Source: Clostridiales bacterium (GTDB taxonomy: Bacteria > Bacillota > Clostridia > Christensenellales > Christensenellaceae). From it: DNA of 64,000 nt. Each line of letters begins with the position of its first letter. The first letter of the stretch is position 1. The stretch lies in contig SVGZ01000005.1 of NCBI GenBank assembly GCA_015056045.1, positions 1 through 64,000 on the forward strand, given 5' to 3'. The translations under genes and the position numbers were made by a program. Below are positions 10,192 through 17,893 of the stretch, piece by piece. The notes beneath the pieces were generated by a model, which ran no database searches, was not told the DNA's origin, and worked only from the letters and a program-made list of their open reading frames with translations.

Positions 10192-10923
10192 ATGTTTGAT
10201 AATTTCTTAGAGCAGCTGTATGACAATATCATAGCGCAGAACCGCTGGCAGATGTACCTCGAAGGTCTTGGGGCAACGCTTATCATGACCTTTGGTGCAG
10301 CGATCATCGGTATTATTCTGGGCTGTCTTGTCGCGATCTGCAAAGTATCCTATGCACAGAAACAGCGCGGTCCGAAACGCCGCCGTACCTTTGGTTCGGT
10401 TATGTTCGGCGTTCTCAACAAGGTCTGTGATTTCTACCTGACGGTTGTCCGCGGTATCCCGATGATGGTTCTTGTTATGATCTTCATCTATATCATCTTC
10501 GGCAGAGCGCCGTTTTCCGCATCGATGTATGTCGCAACCCTCGCTTTCGGCGTAAACAGCGGTGCCTATGTTGCGGAGATCGTCCGTGCGGGCATCATGG
10601 CGGTTGACCCGGGCCAGACAGAAGCAGGCAGAAGCCTTGGTCTTTCCGAGGGTATGACGATGCGCATCATCGTTCTTCCGCAGGCGATCAAAAATATCCT
10701 TCCGGCGCTTGGCAACGAAGCCATCACGCTCCTTAAGGAAACCTCCATCGCCGGCTATGCAGCTGTTGTTGACCTGACCTATCAGGCGACGCTCATCCGT
10801 TCGCGTACGTTCAGCCCTGTTCCGCTGATCGTTATTGCGCTCGTTTACCTTGCTGTTGTTATGCTGTTGACGTTCATTTTCAATAAAGTAGAGAAGAGGT
10901 TGGCGAAGAGTGATTACCGTTAA
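10192..10923 (+). CDS. Amino acid ABC transporter permease
   Basis: A 243-residue membrane subunit of the HisM/GlnP family. It has about five helices and the EAA loop contacting the ATPase ([32 protein letters not shown] region). The [18 protein letters not shown] segment is also family-typical. A ribosome site GAAAGG precedes the ATG. Its 3' end overlaps the ATPase gene by 14 bases, so the two are translationally coupled. A slightly longer cytoplasmic loop near residue 60 ([11 protein letters not shown]) is basic and unremarkable. Confidence 0.95.
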   Translation: MFDNFLEQLYDNIIAQNRWQMYLEGLGATLIMTFGAAIIGIILGCLVAICKVSYAQKQRGPKRRRTFGSVMFGVLNKVCDFYLTVVRGIPMMVLVMIFIYIIFGRAPFSASMYVATLAFGVNSGAYVAEIVRAGIMAVDPGQTEAGRSLGLSEGMTMRIIVLPQAIKNILPALGNEAITLLKETSIAGYAAVVDLTYQATLIRSRTFSPVPLIVIALVYLAVVMLLTFIFNKVEKRLAKSDYR

Positions 10924-11632
10924 AGATCTGCATAAAAATTTTGAAAGAGTCCACGCGTTAAGAGGCGTTGACCAGCATATTGAAAAAGGTGAAAAAGTCG
11001 TCATTATCGGGCCTTCGGGCTGCGGTAAGAGCACCTTCCTTCGCTGCCTGAACCTCCTTGAAGTTCCGGATTCCGGCGATATCTGGATCGATGGCGAAAA
11101 GATCACCGATGTTGACTGCGATGTCAATAAGCTCAGACAGAAGATGGGCATGGTTTTCCAGCAGTTCAACCTTTTCCCGCATAAAACGATCCGCGAAAAC
11201 ATCACGCTTGCACCGACGCTTCTTGGCCTTATGACACAGGAAGAAGCCGATGCCAAGGCAACCGAGCTTTTAACAAGAATCGGCCTGTTGGAAAAAGCGG
11301 ATTCTTACCCGGCACAGCTTTCCGGCGGACAGAAACAGCGTATTGCGATCGTCCGTTCGCTTGCCATGAACCCGGAAGTCATGCTTTTTGACGAACCGAC
11401 ATCTGCGCTTGACCCGGAAATGGTCGGCGAAGTATTGGAAGTTATCCGTGAACTTGCCGAAACGGGTATGACGATGGTCATCGTTACACACGAAATGGGC
11501 TTCGCACGCGAAGTTGCGACAAGATGCATCTTCATGGAAGACGGAAAGATGATCGAAGAAGCTCCTCCGAAGGAATTCTTTGAAAATCCGCAGAGCCCGC
11601 GCTTAAAGGATTTCCTTTCCAAAGTATTATAA
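10910..11632 (+). CDS. Amino acid ABC transporter ATP-binding protein
   Basis: The 240-residue ATPase of the GlnQ/HisP type powers the importer encoded just upstream. It has Walker [11 protein letters not shown]-loop FQQFNLFPH, signature LSGGQKQR, Walker [15 protein letters not shown] and switch His in VTHEMGFA. The start is GTG at 10910, inside the permease gene, preceded by AGAAGAGG. The family length is exact. Followed by a strong terminator. Confidence 0.96.
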   Translation: MITVKDLHKNFERVHALRGVDQHIEKGEKVVIIGPSGCGKSTFLRCLNLLEVPDSGDIWIDGEKITDVDCDVNKLRQKMGMVFQQFNLFPHKTIRENITLAPTLLGLMTQEEADAKATELLTRIGLLEKADSYPAQLSGGQKQRIAIVRSLAMNPEVMLFDEPTSALDPEMVGEVLEVIRELAETGMTMVIVTHEMGFAREVATRCIFMEDGKMIEEAPPKEFFENPQSPRLKDFLSKVL

Positions 11633-11640
11633 GTGCACAG

Positions 11641-11676
11641 AAAAGGCGATATCGGAAGATATCGTCTTTTTCTTTT
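11641..11676 (+). terminator. Terminator of the amino acid importer operon
   Basis: A 13-bp stem AAAAGGCGATATC / GATATCGTCTTTT with a four-base loop and a T-rich tail, 9 bases after the ATPase stop. Confidence 0.88.
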
Positions 11677-11717
11677 GTTAATTTTTACCTTCTTATTACA
11701 AATGTTCGGATGTGTAC

Positions 11718-11746
11718 TCGACTTGAAAGGAAAAACGGAGTATAAT
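11718..11746 (+). promoter_or_regulatory. Promoter for the second MATE gene
   Basis: A perfect TATAAT preceded by a 17-base spacer and a weak -35 box TCGACT. It lies 42 bases before the GTG start. Confidence 0.6.
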
Positions 11747-11788
11747 GATAAATGGATGTTGTATAAATGAAAGTAAGGTGACTTCTTA

Positions 11789-13198
11789 GTGGAAAAAACC
11801 AAAACAAATAACAGGATCGGACAGGATTTTACCCTGATGCAGCTCATCCGCTTTGCATTGCCGGCGATCTTGACGAACCTTTGCGCACAGCTGTTCAAAT
11901 CGCTCGATGACGGTCTTTTCGTCAGCCGATTCGTCGGACCGGATGCTTTGGCTTCGATCAGCCTTTTGGGTCCGATCAACTGCATCATCATGAGCTTCGC
12001 ACAGCTTTTCAGCGTCGGTGCAAGCACGATCTCTGCACAGAAAATGGGTATTAACGATCAGCAGGAAGCAAAACGCGTCTTTTCGAGGATCTGCATCATC
12101 GGTGTCAGCGTCGGTGCTTTGATCGCTGTTCTGATGAATGTATTCTGCGATCCTGTCTGCCGTTTCCTTGGTGCAGATGATGCCCTGATCGCCAATTCAC
12201 GCATTTACGTCCGCATCGTACATACCAACGCACCGGTCAATATTCTCGTTGCGATCTTCTCCGCTTATTATGCGACCGCAGGCAGACCGGATATGGGTCT
12301 TGTTTGTTCGATCTTAAACGGCGCAATGAATATTATCTTTGATATTATCTTTATTGCCATGATGGATATGGGCGTCATCGGCTCGAGCTTATCTACTATT
12401 TTTGGCGAAATTGCCGTTGCGATTGTCGGGCTTTTCTTCTATACCCGCAAAAAGAACGAGATCTATTTCGTCAAACCCGAAAAAGAATACAAGAGCACCT
12501 TTTTGGCAACGTGGAAATCCGGTTTCTCGCAGTTTATCAACAGCCTTTCCTTCTCGGTAACGGGCTTTACGACAAACCATATTCTCTTATCCGTCATTGG
12601 TTCGGATGGTGTTTCGGCAAATACGGTCATCAACGATATCCGCATCATCTTCAACTCTGCGATCGTCGGCTTTATTACCTGTGTCGGTCCGGTCATTGCC
12701 TATAATTATGGCAGCAGAAATGTTGAAAGGCTGCGGAAGATCCTTACGCATTATTTCAAGTTCTGGCTCTTTGGTTCGCTGATTGTTACCTTCATCGGGC
12801 TTTTCCTGCGTCAACCGCTGATCAGCATCTTCTTTGGCAGCGATACGACGACGGATCTTTACAAGATGACGCATCTTGGCCTTTCGATCGAAATGATCGC
12901 GGTATTATTCTCCTGCGGCTGTATTCTCGTTATGCGTATGTTTGTTGCCCTTGGTTCGCCAAAGACAGCTTCTATTCTGACGGTTTCGAGAAACTTCATC
13001 ATCCGTATGTCGATGCTGCTGCTTTTGCCGTGGCTGTTTGATGATCTTGGCGTATGGCTGGCATTCCCCGTCAGCGAAGCAATCTCCTGCATGGTCGGCG
13101 CTGTCATCGTCATCCGCAATGCCGATAACTACGGTTACGGAAAGAGCGGAATTGCGCTGCGCATGATGGATGAACCGCTCATCAAAGCGGATGCATAA
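11789..13198 (+). CDS. MATE family antiporter
   Basis: A 469-residue polytopic membrane protein with the MATE fold (LMQLIRFALPAILTNLCAQLFKS, a DDGLFVSRFVGPDALA segment, twelve helices). It is of the NorM/DinF superfamily, related to but clearly distinct from the MATE protein at 1323-2669. The start is GTG with an AAGGTGA ribosome site. It forms a single-gene unit between a terminator and its own terminator at 13212. It lies immediately upstream of the retron, but terminator and promoter signals separate them. The substrate is unknown. Confidence 0.9.
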   Translation: MEKTKTNNRIGQDFTLMQLIRFALPAILTNLCAQLFKSLDDGLFVSRFVGPDALASISLLGPINCIIMSFAQLFSVGASTISAQKMGINDQQEAKRVFSRICIIGVSVGALIAVLMNVFCDPVCRFLGADDALIANSRIYVRIVHTNAPVNILVAIFSAYYATAGRPDMGLVCSILNGAMNIIFDIIFIAMMDMGVIGSSLSTIFGEIAVAIVGLFFYTRKKNEIYFVKPEKEYKSTFLATWKSGFSQFINSLSFSVTGFTTNHILLSVIGSDGVSANTVINDIRIIFNSAIVGFITCVGPVIAYNYGSRNVERLRKILTHYFKFWLFGSLIVTFIGLFLRQPLISIFFGSDTTTDLYKMTHLGLSIEMIAVLFSCGCILVMRMFVALGSPKTASILTVSRNFIIRMSMLLLLPWLFDDLGVWLAFPVSEAISCMVGAVIVIRNADNYGYGKSGIALRMMDEPLIKADA

Positions 13199-13211
13199 TA
13201 ACGATATAAAG

Positions 13212-13242
13212 AGGCTTCACGATCGTGAGGCCTTTTTCTTTT
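13212..13242 (+). terminator. Terminator of the second MATE gene
   Basis: A near-perfect palindrome (AGGCTTCACG / CGTGAGGCCT, one G-U pair) followed by TTTTTCTTTT, 13 bases after the stop. It insulates the retron from upstream transcription. Confidence 0.9.
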
Positions 13243-13261
13243 ATAAAAATATTTTCTTTTT

Positions 13262-13290
13262 TTGTAACACTAAAAAATCCCCTGTGTATA
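13262..13290 (+). promoter_or_regulatory. Promoter of the retron non-coding RNA
   Basis: TTGTAA, a 17-base spacer and TGTATA in the T/A-rich gap after the MATE terminator. The predicted transcription start, about 7 bases after the -10 box, falls at 13297-13299, exactly where the retron a1 segment begins. Confidence 0.65.
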
Positions 13291-13298
13291 TAGGTTTG

Positions 13299-13529
13299 AA
13301 TGAGGCAATAGATCACTGATCCTCCGAAAACGATCGATTCGGTTTGGACTACGGTAGCGATCCGCTGACCGTCTGTTTTGGAAAGCAGACACACTCGCTC
13401 TGCTCGGACTCATCCAACAGAATGTACTTTAAGCATCCTTTGTGAGGGAACTCCCGTTCCCTCAAGGATGCTTAGGTTCCGCGCTCGCGCGCACATTCTG
13501 TTGTCGCCATAAGGCTTGTATTGCCCATT
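13299..13529 (+). ncRNA. Retron msr-msd non-coding RNA
   Basis: This 231-base stretch has the layout of a retron template RNA. Segment a1 (AATGAGGCAATA, 13299-13310) pairs with a2 (TATTGCCCATT, 13519-13529) with one bulged A. The msr part holds three hairpins: CCGAA/TTCGG at 13324-13342, ACGGTAGCG/CGCTGACCGT at 13351-13372, and GTCTGTTT/AAAGCAGAC at 13371-13390 (it shares two bases with the previous one). The msd part is closed by an 11-bp perfect stem CAACAGAATGT (13415-13425) / ACATTCTGTTG (13493-13503). Inside is a long hairpin AAGCATCCTT-TGT-GAGGGAAC with GTTCCCTC-AAGGATGCTT (13431-13473): 18 bp, TGT bulge, TCCC loop. A small CGCG hairpin lies at 13480-13491. The first G after a1 (13311) is a candidate branch-point guanosine (inference). 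The RNA is followed directly by the RT gene. Confidence 0.85.
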
Positions 13530-13551
13530 AAAAAGAAAGGAGCGTCGGTAA

Positions 13552-14499
13552 ATGATTTTTTACGGACTGGCAAAACTGGAAAAAGCACTCGGTTACGAGG
13601 CAAAAACACTCTATGCGCTGAGCAACAATGTGAAAAAGCATTATCATCCGGCGCAGATCCCCAAAAAGAACGGCGAAATGCGCAATTTACTTGTGCCGGA
13701 TATGGCTTTGAAAAGCGTACAGAAAGCGATTGCCGAAAAAATACTGCAAAATTTTCCCGTTTCGCCGTATGCCTATGCCTATCGCAAGGGTTTTGGGATC
13801 AAGAAAAACGCAAGACAGCACACGGGCAAAGAAAAAGTCCTCAATCTCGACATCGAAAAATTCTTCGATCATATCCTGTATACGCAGGTCAAGGACTATG
13901 CTTTTCCCAAAGCTTTTTTTGCTGAAGATGTGCGGATTTTGCTTTCGATTCTTTGTTACGGCGAAAAGGGACTCCCGCAAGGTGCACCGAGTTCGCCTGC
14001 TATCACCAATTTGGTGATGCATGATTTTGATATGAAGATCGGCAAATGGTGCGAGAAACAGGGTATTGACTATTCCCGTTACTGCGATGACATGAGCTTT
14101 TCGGGCGATTTTGATGAAAAAGCAGTCATTTCCTTTGTGAAAAAAGAGCTTCGCCGGCTGAACATGAGCCTGAAACGGGAAAAGACCCGTGTTGCTAAAA
14201 AAGGCTCTCGACAAACGGTGACGGGTATTGTTGTCAATGAGATCCCTTCCGTTCCTTCGGAATACCGCAGGAAACTCCGGCAGGAGATCTATTACCTGAA
14301 AAAATTCGGCGCAGGACATCAGCTTCGCCACTATGGTTTGAAAATGACGGCAAAGGACTATTTTCTGAGCCTGCTCGGGCGAGTCAACTATGTTCTCCAT
14401 ATTTCGCCCGACAACTATGAAATGTGGCAGTACAGACGCTACCTCAAAAATATGCTCCGTCAAAGCCGCTTGCAGCCGAGACGTTCGGTTTTGCTTTAA
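13552..14499 (+). CDS. Retron-type reverse transcriptase
   Basis: The 315-residue enzyme would copy the msd part of the upstream RNA into multicopy single-stranded DNA joined by a 2'-5' bond to the msr. Motifs in order: NARQH at 86-90 (the retron NAxxH box), LNLDIEKFFD with the first catalytic Asp near 100, LPQGAPSSPAITN at 141-153, YCDD at 177-180 (most retrons have YADD), and VTGIVVNE from 223 (the retron VTG box). A thumb region with LLGRVNYVLHISP at about 275-286 is also typical of retron RTs. Length matches classical retron RTs. There is no maturase or HNH domain, so it is not a group II intron protein. A GAAAGGAG ribosome site lies 9 bases before the ATG. No effector domain is fused to it. 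Confidence 0.93.
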   Translation: MIFYGLAKLEKALGYEAKTLYALSNNVKKHYHPAQIPKKNGEMRNLLVPDMALKSVQKAIAEKILQNFPVSPYAYAYRKGFGIKKNARQHTGKEKVLNLDIEKFFDHILYTQVKDYAFPKAFFAEDVRILLSILCYGEKGLPQGAPSSPAITNLVMHDFDMKIGKWCEKQGIDYSRYCDDMSFSGDFDEKAVISFVKKELRRLNMSLKREKTRVAKKGSRQTVTGIVVNEIPSVPSEYRRKLRQEIYYLKKFGAGHQLRHYGLKMTAKDYFLSLLGRVNYVLHISPDNYEMWQYRRYLKNMLRQSRLQPRRSVLL

Positions 14500-14510
14500 A
14501 TTCTCTTTTC

Positions 14511-14540
14511 TTGTCAAGCGCAAAATATTCATGATATAAT
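14511..14540 (+). promoter_or_regulatory. Promoter for the GNAT gene
   Basis: TTGTCA, an 18-base spacer and a perfect TATAAT just after the RT stop codon. The predicted start of transcription is about 14547. That rules out the ATG at 14542 as a start and points to the one at 14572. Confidence 0.75.
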
Positions 14541-14571
14541 CATGAAAAAGCGGAATTTGGTTGAGATAATC

Positions 14572-15021
14572 ATGGAAATACAGATCAGAAAAGTCGAAAA
14601 AGACTCGGAGCTTATGCAGCGGCTGCTTAATTTTGTGGAAAATTTTTCCTGGCACGAAGTGCGTGAGCATACCCTGCGGCAGATCAGAAATTGGGAATAT
14701 GAAGATTGGGAAAGCCCTTTTATTGCCATGGATGGCGAAAAAATCATCGGCATGGCAACGCTCATGAAGACGGATTATTACCCTTTACCCGAAATTTACC
14801 CGTGGGTCTCGACGATTTTTGTTGCAGAGGAATACCGCGGGCAAAGGATCAGCGGAAAACTGATCGATTTTGTCAATGCCTATGCAAAAGAATTGGGATT
14901 TAACAGGACATATATCCCGACGGAGCATATCGGTCTGTATGAAAAATTCGGCTATTCTTATCTGAAAGATATTGTAAATTACGGCGGCGATACAGACCGC
15001 TTATATAAAAAAGAGATATAA
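14572..15021 (+). CDS. GNAT family N-acetyltransferase
   Basis: A 149-residue protein of the GCN5-related acetyltransferase fold, which moves an acetyl group from acetyl-CoA to an amine. The acetyl-CoA loop is seen as VAEEYRGQRISGKLIDFVNAYAKE, followed by the typical late GLYEKFGYSY segment. The substrate is unknown. The open frame begins at 14542, but that ATG overlaps the promoter; ATG 14572 is the likely start, with a weak GGTTGAG site before it. It follows the retron RT by 72 bases but has its own promoter and terminator. A role as retron partner is therefore possible but not indicated. Confidence 0.85.
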   Translation: MEIQIRKVEKDSELMQRLLNFVENFSWHEVREHTLRQIRNWEYEDWESPFIAMDGEKIIGMATLMKTDYYPLPEIYPWVSTIFVAEEYRGQRISGKLIDFVNAYAKELGFNRTYIPTEHIGLYEKFGYSYLKDIVNYGGDTDRLYKKEI

Positions 15022-15022
15022 A

Positions 15023-15056
15023 AAGATCAGGACATTTGATCCTGATCTTATTTTTT
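15023..15056. terminator. Bidirectional terminator between GNAT gene and ispDF
   Basis: A perfect 10-bp stem AAGATCAGGA / TCCTGATCTT with T runs on both strands. Its plus-strand T run overlaps the ispDF stop codon. Confidence 0.88.
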
Positions 15057-16206
15057 ATATTTCTTCGATCATGCAGACGGCGTGTGCCTCAGCACCTTCA
15101 CCTCTGCCGATGTAGCCAAGCCATTCGGGCGTTGTCGCCTTGATATTGACAGGGCAATGGCAGATATTTTCGATGTTTTCTTTCATCTGCGGAATGTATC
15201 CGGCGATCTTCGGCGCCTGCAGGATGAGCGTTGCATCGATATTCGACGGTGCAAAGCCTGCATCTGTCAGTTTTTCCATTGTATGCCCAAGGAGGATCAT
15301 GCTCGAAATGCCGCGGTAACGCTCGTCTTTATCGGGGAATTGCTGGCCGATATCGGGTAAACCCGCAGCGCCTAAAAGGGCATCCATGATCGCATGGATA
15401 AGGACATCCGCATCCGAATGACCGAGGAGCCCTTTTTCGCTTTCGACCTCAACGCCGCCTAAAATGAGCTTTCTTCCTTCGGCAAAGGCATGGATATCGA
15501 TCCCGTTGCCGATGCGGAAAGCATTTTTCTGCCCGATCATGTTTTCTCCTTTTTTAATATCCGATCTGTATGTCAGCTTGAAGTTTTCCTTGCTGCTCTC
15601 AACGAGGATGGGCTTTACACCCAGGCGTTCGACGAGCTGTGCATCATCCGTGCCGATGAAGCCGTCAAGCTTTGCCTGTTCGTGCGCTTTTTTAAGAAGC
15701 TCTGCGGAAAAGACCTGAGGCGTCTGTGCGAGTGCGATATGGCTGCGGTCAAGTGTTTTCCTGATCTCATTTCCTTCGACAAGTTTGACCGTATCCGTAC
15801 TCATGCGGCAGGCAACACCGCTTCCGTATTCTTCTGCGCTTTCGATGCAGCGAATGATTAGATCCTTATCGGTAAAGCAGCGTGCAGCATCCTGTACGGC
15901 AATGATTTCGGCATCTTTGGGCAGGACATGGATCGCATTGAGAACGGAATCCTGCCTTGTATCACCGCCATCTGCAAAATAAAAAGGCATTTCCGGAAAT
16001 AAAGCTGCCGTATTTTTGGCAAGACCACGATCTTTTTTCTGCGTAACGATGGCAATGCCGTCGAAACAGCCGCTTTCCACAAAGGAACGGAGCGTCAATT
16101 CGAGGACGCTTTTTCCCGAAAGCGTGATAAAGACCTTATTTTTATTCGGAATGCCCATGCGGAGGCTTTGCCCTGCAGCGGCGATGATCGCATAGACTCG
16201 GCTCAT
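15055..16206 (-). CDS. ispDF: Bifunctional IspD/IspF isoprenoid enzyme
   Basis: A 383-residue fusion catalysing two steps of the MEP pathway. The N-terminal half (about 1-220) is 2-C-methyl-D-erythritol 4-phosphate cytidylyltransferase ([13 protein letters not shown] nucleotide loop, VQDAAR). The C-terminal half (about 227-383) is 2,4-cyclodiphosphate synthase. IspF metal ligands are visible in GIDIHAF and [14 protein letters not shown]. The segment normally ATTTEKLGFTGRGEG reads [15 protein letters not shown] here, keeping the catalytic Thr and Glu. The intermediate IspE step is encoded elsewhere. The gene overlaps rqcP upstream by four bases (ATGA), so the two are co-translated. Confidence 0.96.
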   Translation of the reverse strand: MSRVYAIIAAAGQSLRMGIPNKNKVFITLSGKSVLELTLRSFVESGCFDGIAIVTQKKDRGLAKNTAALFPEMPFYFADGGDTRQDSVLNAIHVLPKDAEIIAVQDAARCFTDKDLIIRCIESAEEYGSGVACRMSTDTVKLVEGNEIRKTLDRSHIALAQTPQVFSAELLKKAHEQAKLDGFIGTDDAQLVERLGVKPILVESSKENFKLTYRSDIKKGENMIGQKNAFRIGNGIDIHAFAEGRKLILGGVEVESEKGLLGHSDADVLIHAIMDALLGAAGLPDIGQQFPDKDERYRGISSMILLGHTMEKLTDAGFAPSNIDATLILQAPKIAGYIPQMKENIENICHCPVNIKATTPEWLGYIGRGEGAEAHAVCMIEEI

Positions 16207-16448
16207 TGGTCGATAACCTCATAAAGCGTATCGGCATCGTCTTTTTTAACGGTTTCCCTGAGCTCGAGGACGCGGACTGTCAGCGGACTTGCTCCGAAAC
16301 CGATCGTTACGGTATCGCCGACTTTGAGCTTATGGCCGGGTTTTGCTTCCTTGCCGTTGACCAGAACTCTTCCGCCGTCACAGGCGCCTGCGGCAACGGT
16401 TCTTCTTTTTATAATTCTTGAAACTTTGAGAAACTTATCTAAACGCAT
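16203..16448 (-). CDS. rqcP: RqcP, S4-domain ribosome quality-control factor
   Basis: An 81-residue S4 RNA-binding protein closely resembling Bacillus YabO/RqcP ([19 protein letters not shown] start, [16 protein letters not shown] core). RqcP works with RqcH on stalled 50S-peptidyl-tRNA complexes to add C-terminal alanine tails that mark proteins for degradation. The length is full. It is the first gene of a two-gene unit with ispDF, sharing a four-base overlap. A promoter lies about 35 bases upstream. Confidence 0.9.
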   Translation of the reverse strand: MRLDKFLKVSRIIKRRTVAAGACDGGRVLVNGKEAKPGHKLKVGDTVTIGFGASPLTVRVLELRETVKKDDADTLYEVIDQ

Positions 16449-16482
16449 GTTTGCACCAACTTTGCTTATATTTTCAAAAATT

Positions 16483-16511
16483 ATGATACCAAAATTGCCC
16501 TGTCTTTACAA
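16483..16511 (-). promoter_or_regulatory. Promoter for rqcP-ispDF
   Basis: On the minus strand TTGTAA, a 17-base spacer and TATCAT, 34 bases before the rqcP start codon. Confidence 0.75.
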
Positions 16512-16563
16512 CAAAGAACGCAAAAATTCAGCCGCAGTTTTCATTTTGCTCATGCCCCGTTCA

Positions 16564-16599
16564 ATAAAAAGGAAAGACCACAGGGCAAGCCCCGCGGCC
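16564..16599 (-). terminator. Terminator of the superoxide reductase gene
   Basis: An 11-bp hairpin that pairs fully only on the minus strand (three G-U pairs), followed by CC-TTTTT. This orientation fits an end for the minus-strand gene upstream of it. Confidence 0.75.
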
Positions 16600-16637
16600 T
16601 TTTTTAGAGATATGTTTGATGTTTGGGGTTACAATGC

Positions 16638-17012
16638 TTATTTGGTATATTTCCAGAGACCGTGGAGGTTGCAGTATGCATAGACCGCGACGAGCTCATC
16701 GGATTCTGCGAGTGTGAAGGTTACTTTCGGGTCATTGCCGGGTGTGAGATATTTTCTCTGGCTGCCTTCTTTTGTTTCGAGGCTTACCCATTCGATGTAG
16801 TGTTCGGGAGCCATCGGGTGATCAACACTGCCGACGTTTACGGTAACGGTCTTGCCGTCTTCATAAACTGCGGGAACGTGTTTTTCGACTGCTGCATCTT
16901 TTTCGCCGGGGACGATTTCCCTCATCTTGCTGCCGCAGCACATTACCGGAACCTTGCTGTCCTTAACTTTTTCTACGATATTGCCACATACTTCACATAC
17001 ATAATATTTCAT
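16638..17012 (-). CDS. Desulfoferrodoxin (superoxide reductase)
   Basis: A 124-residue cytoplasmic enzyme that reduces superoxide to hydrogen peroxide without producing oxygen, a common defence in strict anaerobes. Residues 1-36 form a desulforedoxin-type iron site (CEVCG and the CC pair in VMCCGSK). The catalytic iron centre is set by His residues in EKHVP, VDHPM and PEHYIEW and by the C-terminal YCNLHGLW (Cys and His). This matches the two-iron-centre class of the family. It is a single gene with an AAGGAGA ribosome site, a promoter about 80 bases upstream and its own terminator. Electrons probably come from rubredoxin encoded elsewhere. Confidence 0.95.
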   Translation of the reverse strand: MKYYVCEVCGNIVEKVKDSKVPVMCCGSKMREIVPGEKDAAVEKHVPAVYEDGKTVTVNVGSVDHPMAPEHYIEWVSLETKEGSQRKYLTPGNDPKVTFTLAESDELVAVYAYCNLHGLWKYTK

Positions 17013-17090
17013 TTTGATTTCTCCTTGATTTTAAGTTTTCTTTTTGCGTTTTACGCTTGTTTTCTTTTCCTTGTCTATATAATACCCAAA

Positions 17091-17119
17091 TATATAAGGA
17101 AAGTATGATGTAAATGCAA
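17091..17119 (-). promoter_or_regulatory. Promoter for the superoxide reductase gene
   Basis: On the minus strand TTGCAT, a 17-base spacer and TATATA, in an A/T-rich 200-base gap. I found no clear PerR or Fur box beside it. Confidence 0.5.
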
Positions 17120-17212
17120 CAAATAGAAAATTTTTTTATTTTTTTTGAAAAAATTGCAAACGGAAATAAAGCTTGCAGCTAATATTTTCAAATTGAAATT
17201 TCCATTGAGCAT

Positions 17213-17674
17213 TTAAAATTTCGTAACATCAATAAAGCCCAGGCTGTTCGAATACTTTTCAAGCTCGGGGATCGTGAGTTTGATCGCACTGTTCGGGCTT
17301 CCGCATGCGGGGTAGACAGTTTCAAATGCACGGAGGGATTCATCGAGGTAAACACGGACGCCTTCCTTGATCCCAAACGGGCAAACGCCGCCGACAGCAT
17401 GACCGATGAGCTCGATCGCCTGATCAGGTGTGAGCATGGTGGCTTTTTCGGCAAACTGTGCCTTGTATTTTTTGTTGTCGATGCGCGCAAGTCCTGCCGC
17501 TAAAATAAGAATCGGGCCTTCTTTTGTCATAAAGGAAAGCGTTTTGGCGATGCGGTTGGGTTCGCAGCCGACGGCTTCCGCCGCAAGGGCAACAGTCGCC
17601 GTGGAAAGTTCAAATTCGAGGATGCGGTCTTCGATCCCGAACTGTTTGAAATATTCTCTGACTTTTTCAATCAT
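17213..17674 (-). CDS. YbaK/ProX-family aminoacyl-tRNA deacylase
   Basis: A 153-residue single-domain protein of the YbaK/EbsC family, which hydrolyses mischarged tRNAs in trans (for example Cys-tRNA(Pro)). The family pattern is clear: the conserved Lys segment NRIAKTLSF, AGLARIDNKKYK, and the GHAVGGVCPFG loop with VYLDESLRAFETVYPACG. Exact tRNA specificity cannot be read from sequence. It stands alone between the superoxide reductase gene and valS, with an ATG at 17674 after a run of A/T-rich sequence. Confidence 0.88.
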   Translation of the reverse strand: MIEKVREYFKQFGIEDRILEFELSTATVALAAEAVGCEPNRIAKTLSFMTKEGPILILAAGLARIDNKKYKAQFAEKATMLTPDQAIELIGHAVGGVCPFGIKEGVRVYLDESLRAFETVYPACGSPNSAIKLTIPELEKYSNSLGFIDVTKF

Positions 17675-17733
17675 GGATTTTCTCTTTTCGTTTTTTCTTT
17701 TTATTATATCGTGCGGTTAATAAAAAGAAAACA

Positions 17734-17800
17734 ACCCCTCAGACTTTTTCCTGCGTTTGTTAACGCAGAAAAAAGCCAGCTCCCCTTACACAGGGGAGCC
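17734..17800. repeat. REP-like intergenic palindromic element
   Basis: The element begins ACCCCTCAG and contains two hairpins: CTGCGTT/AACGCAG (17751-17768) flanked by T and A runs, and GCTCCCC/GGGGAGC (17779-17799). It ends at GGGGAGCC. This order resembles short dispersed palindromic elements I recall from gut Clostridia genomes. Only one copy is present in the window, so repetitiveness is recalled, not shown. Confidence 0.5.
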
Positions 17801-17854
17801 TATATGCGTATAAGAATTTTGGTTGTTTGGCGAAAATAATAGTGAGTTCTCATT

Positions 17855-17887
17855 CAAAAGTAAAGGCGAGCAATGCCCGCCTTTACT
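17855..17887 (-). terminator. Terminator of valS
   Basis: A 13-bp stem (AGTAAAGGCG... pairing with ...CGCCTTTACT) just after the valS stop. Its only imperfect pair becomes G-U on the minus strand. The T tract is short (four). Confidence 0.7.
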
Positions 17888-17893
17888 TATTCT

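Noticed and set aside
13415-13503. Large hairpin as a transcription terminator of the MATE gene
   Set aside because: It lacks a U tract, and a proper terminator already exists at 13212-13242.
13552-14499. Reverse transcriptase as a group II intron or diversity-generating retroelement
   Set aside because: No maturase/X or HNH domain, no intron domain V-like hairpin downstream, and no template/variable repeat pair seen. The NAxxH and VTG boxes favour a retron.
13687-14670. 327-residue minus-strand open frame antisense to the retron RT
   Set aside because: No start signals and overlaps conserved RT motifs entirely; judged a shadow frame.
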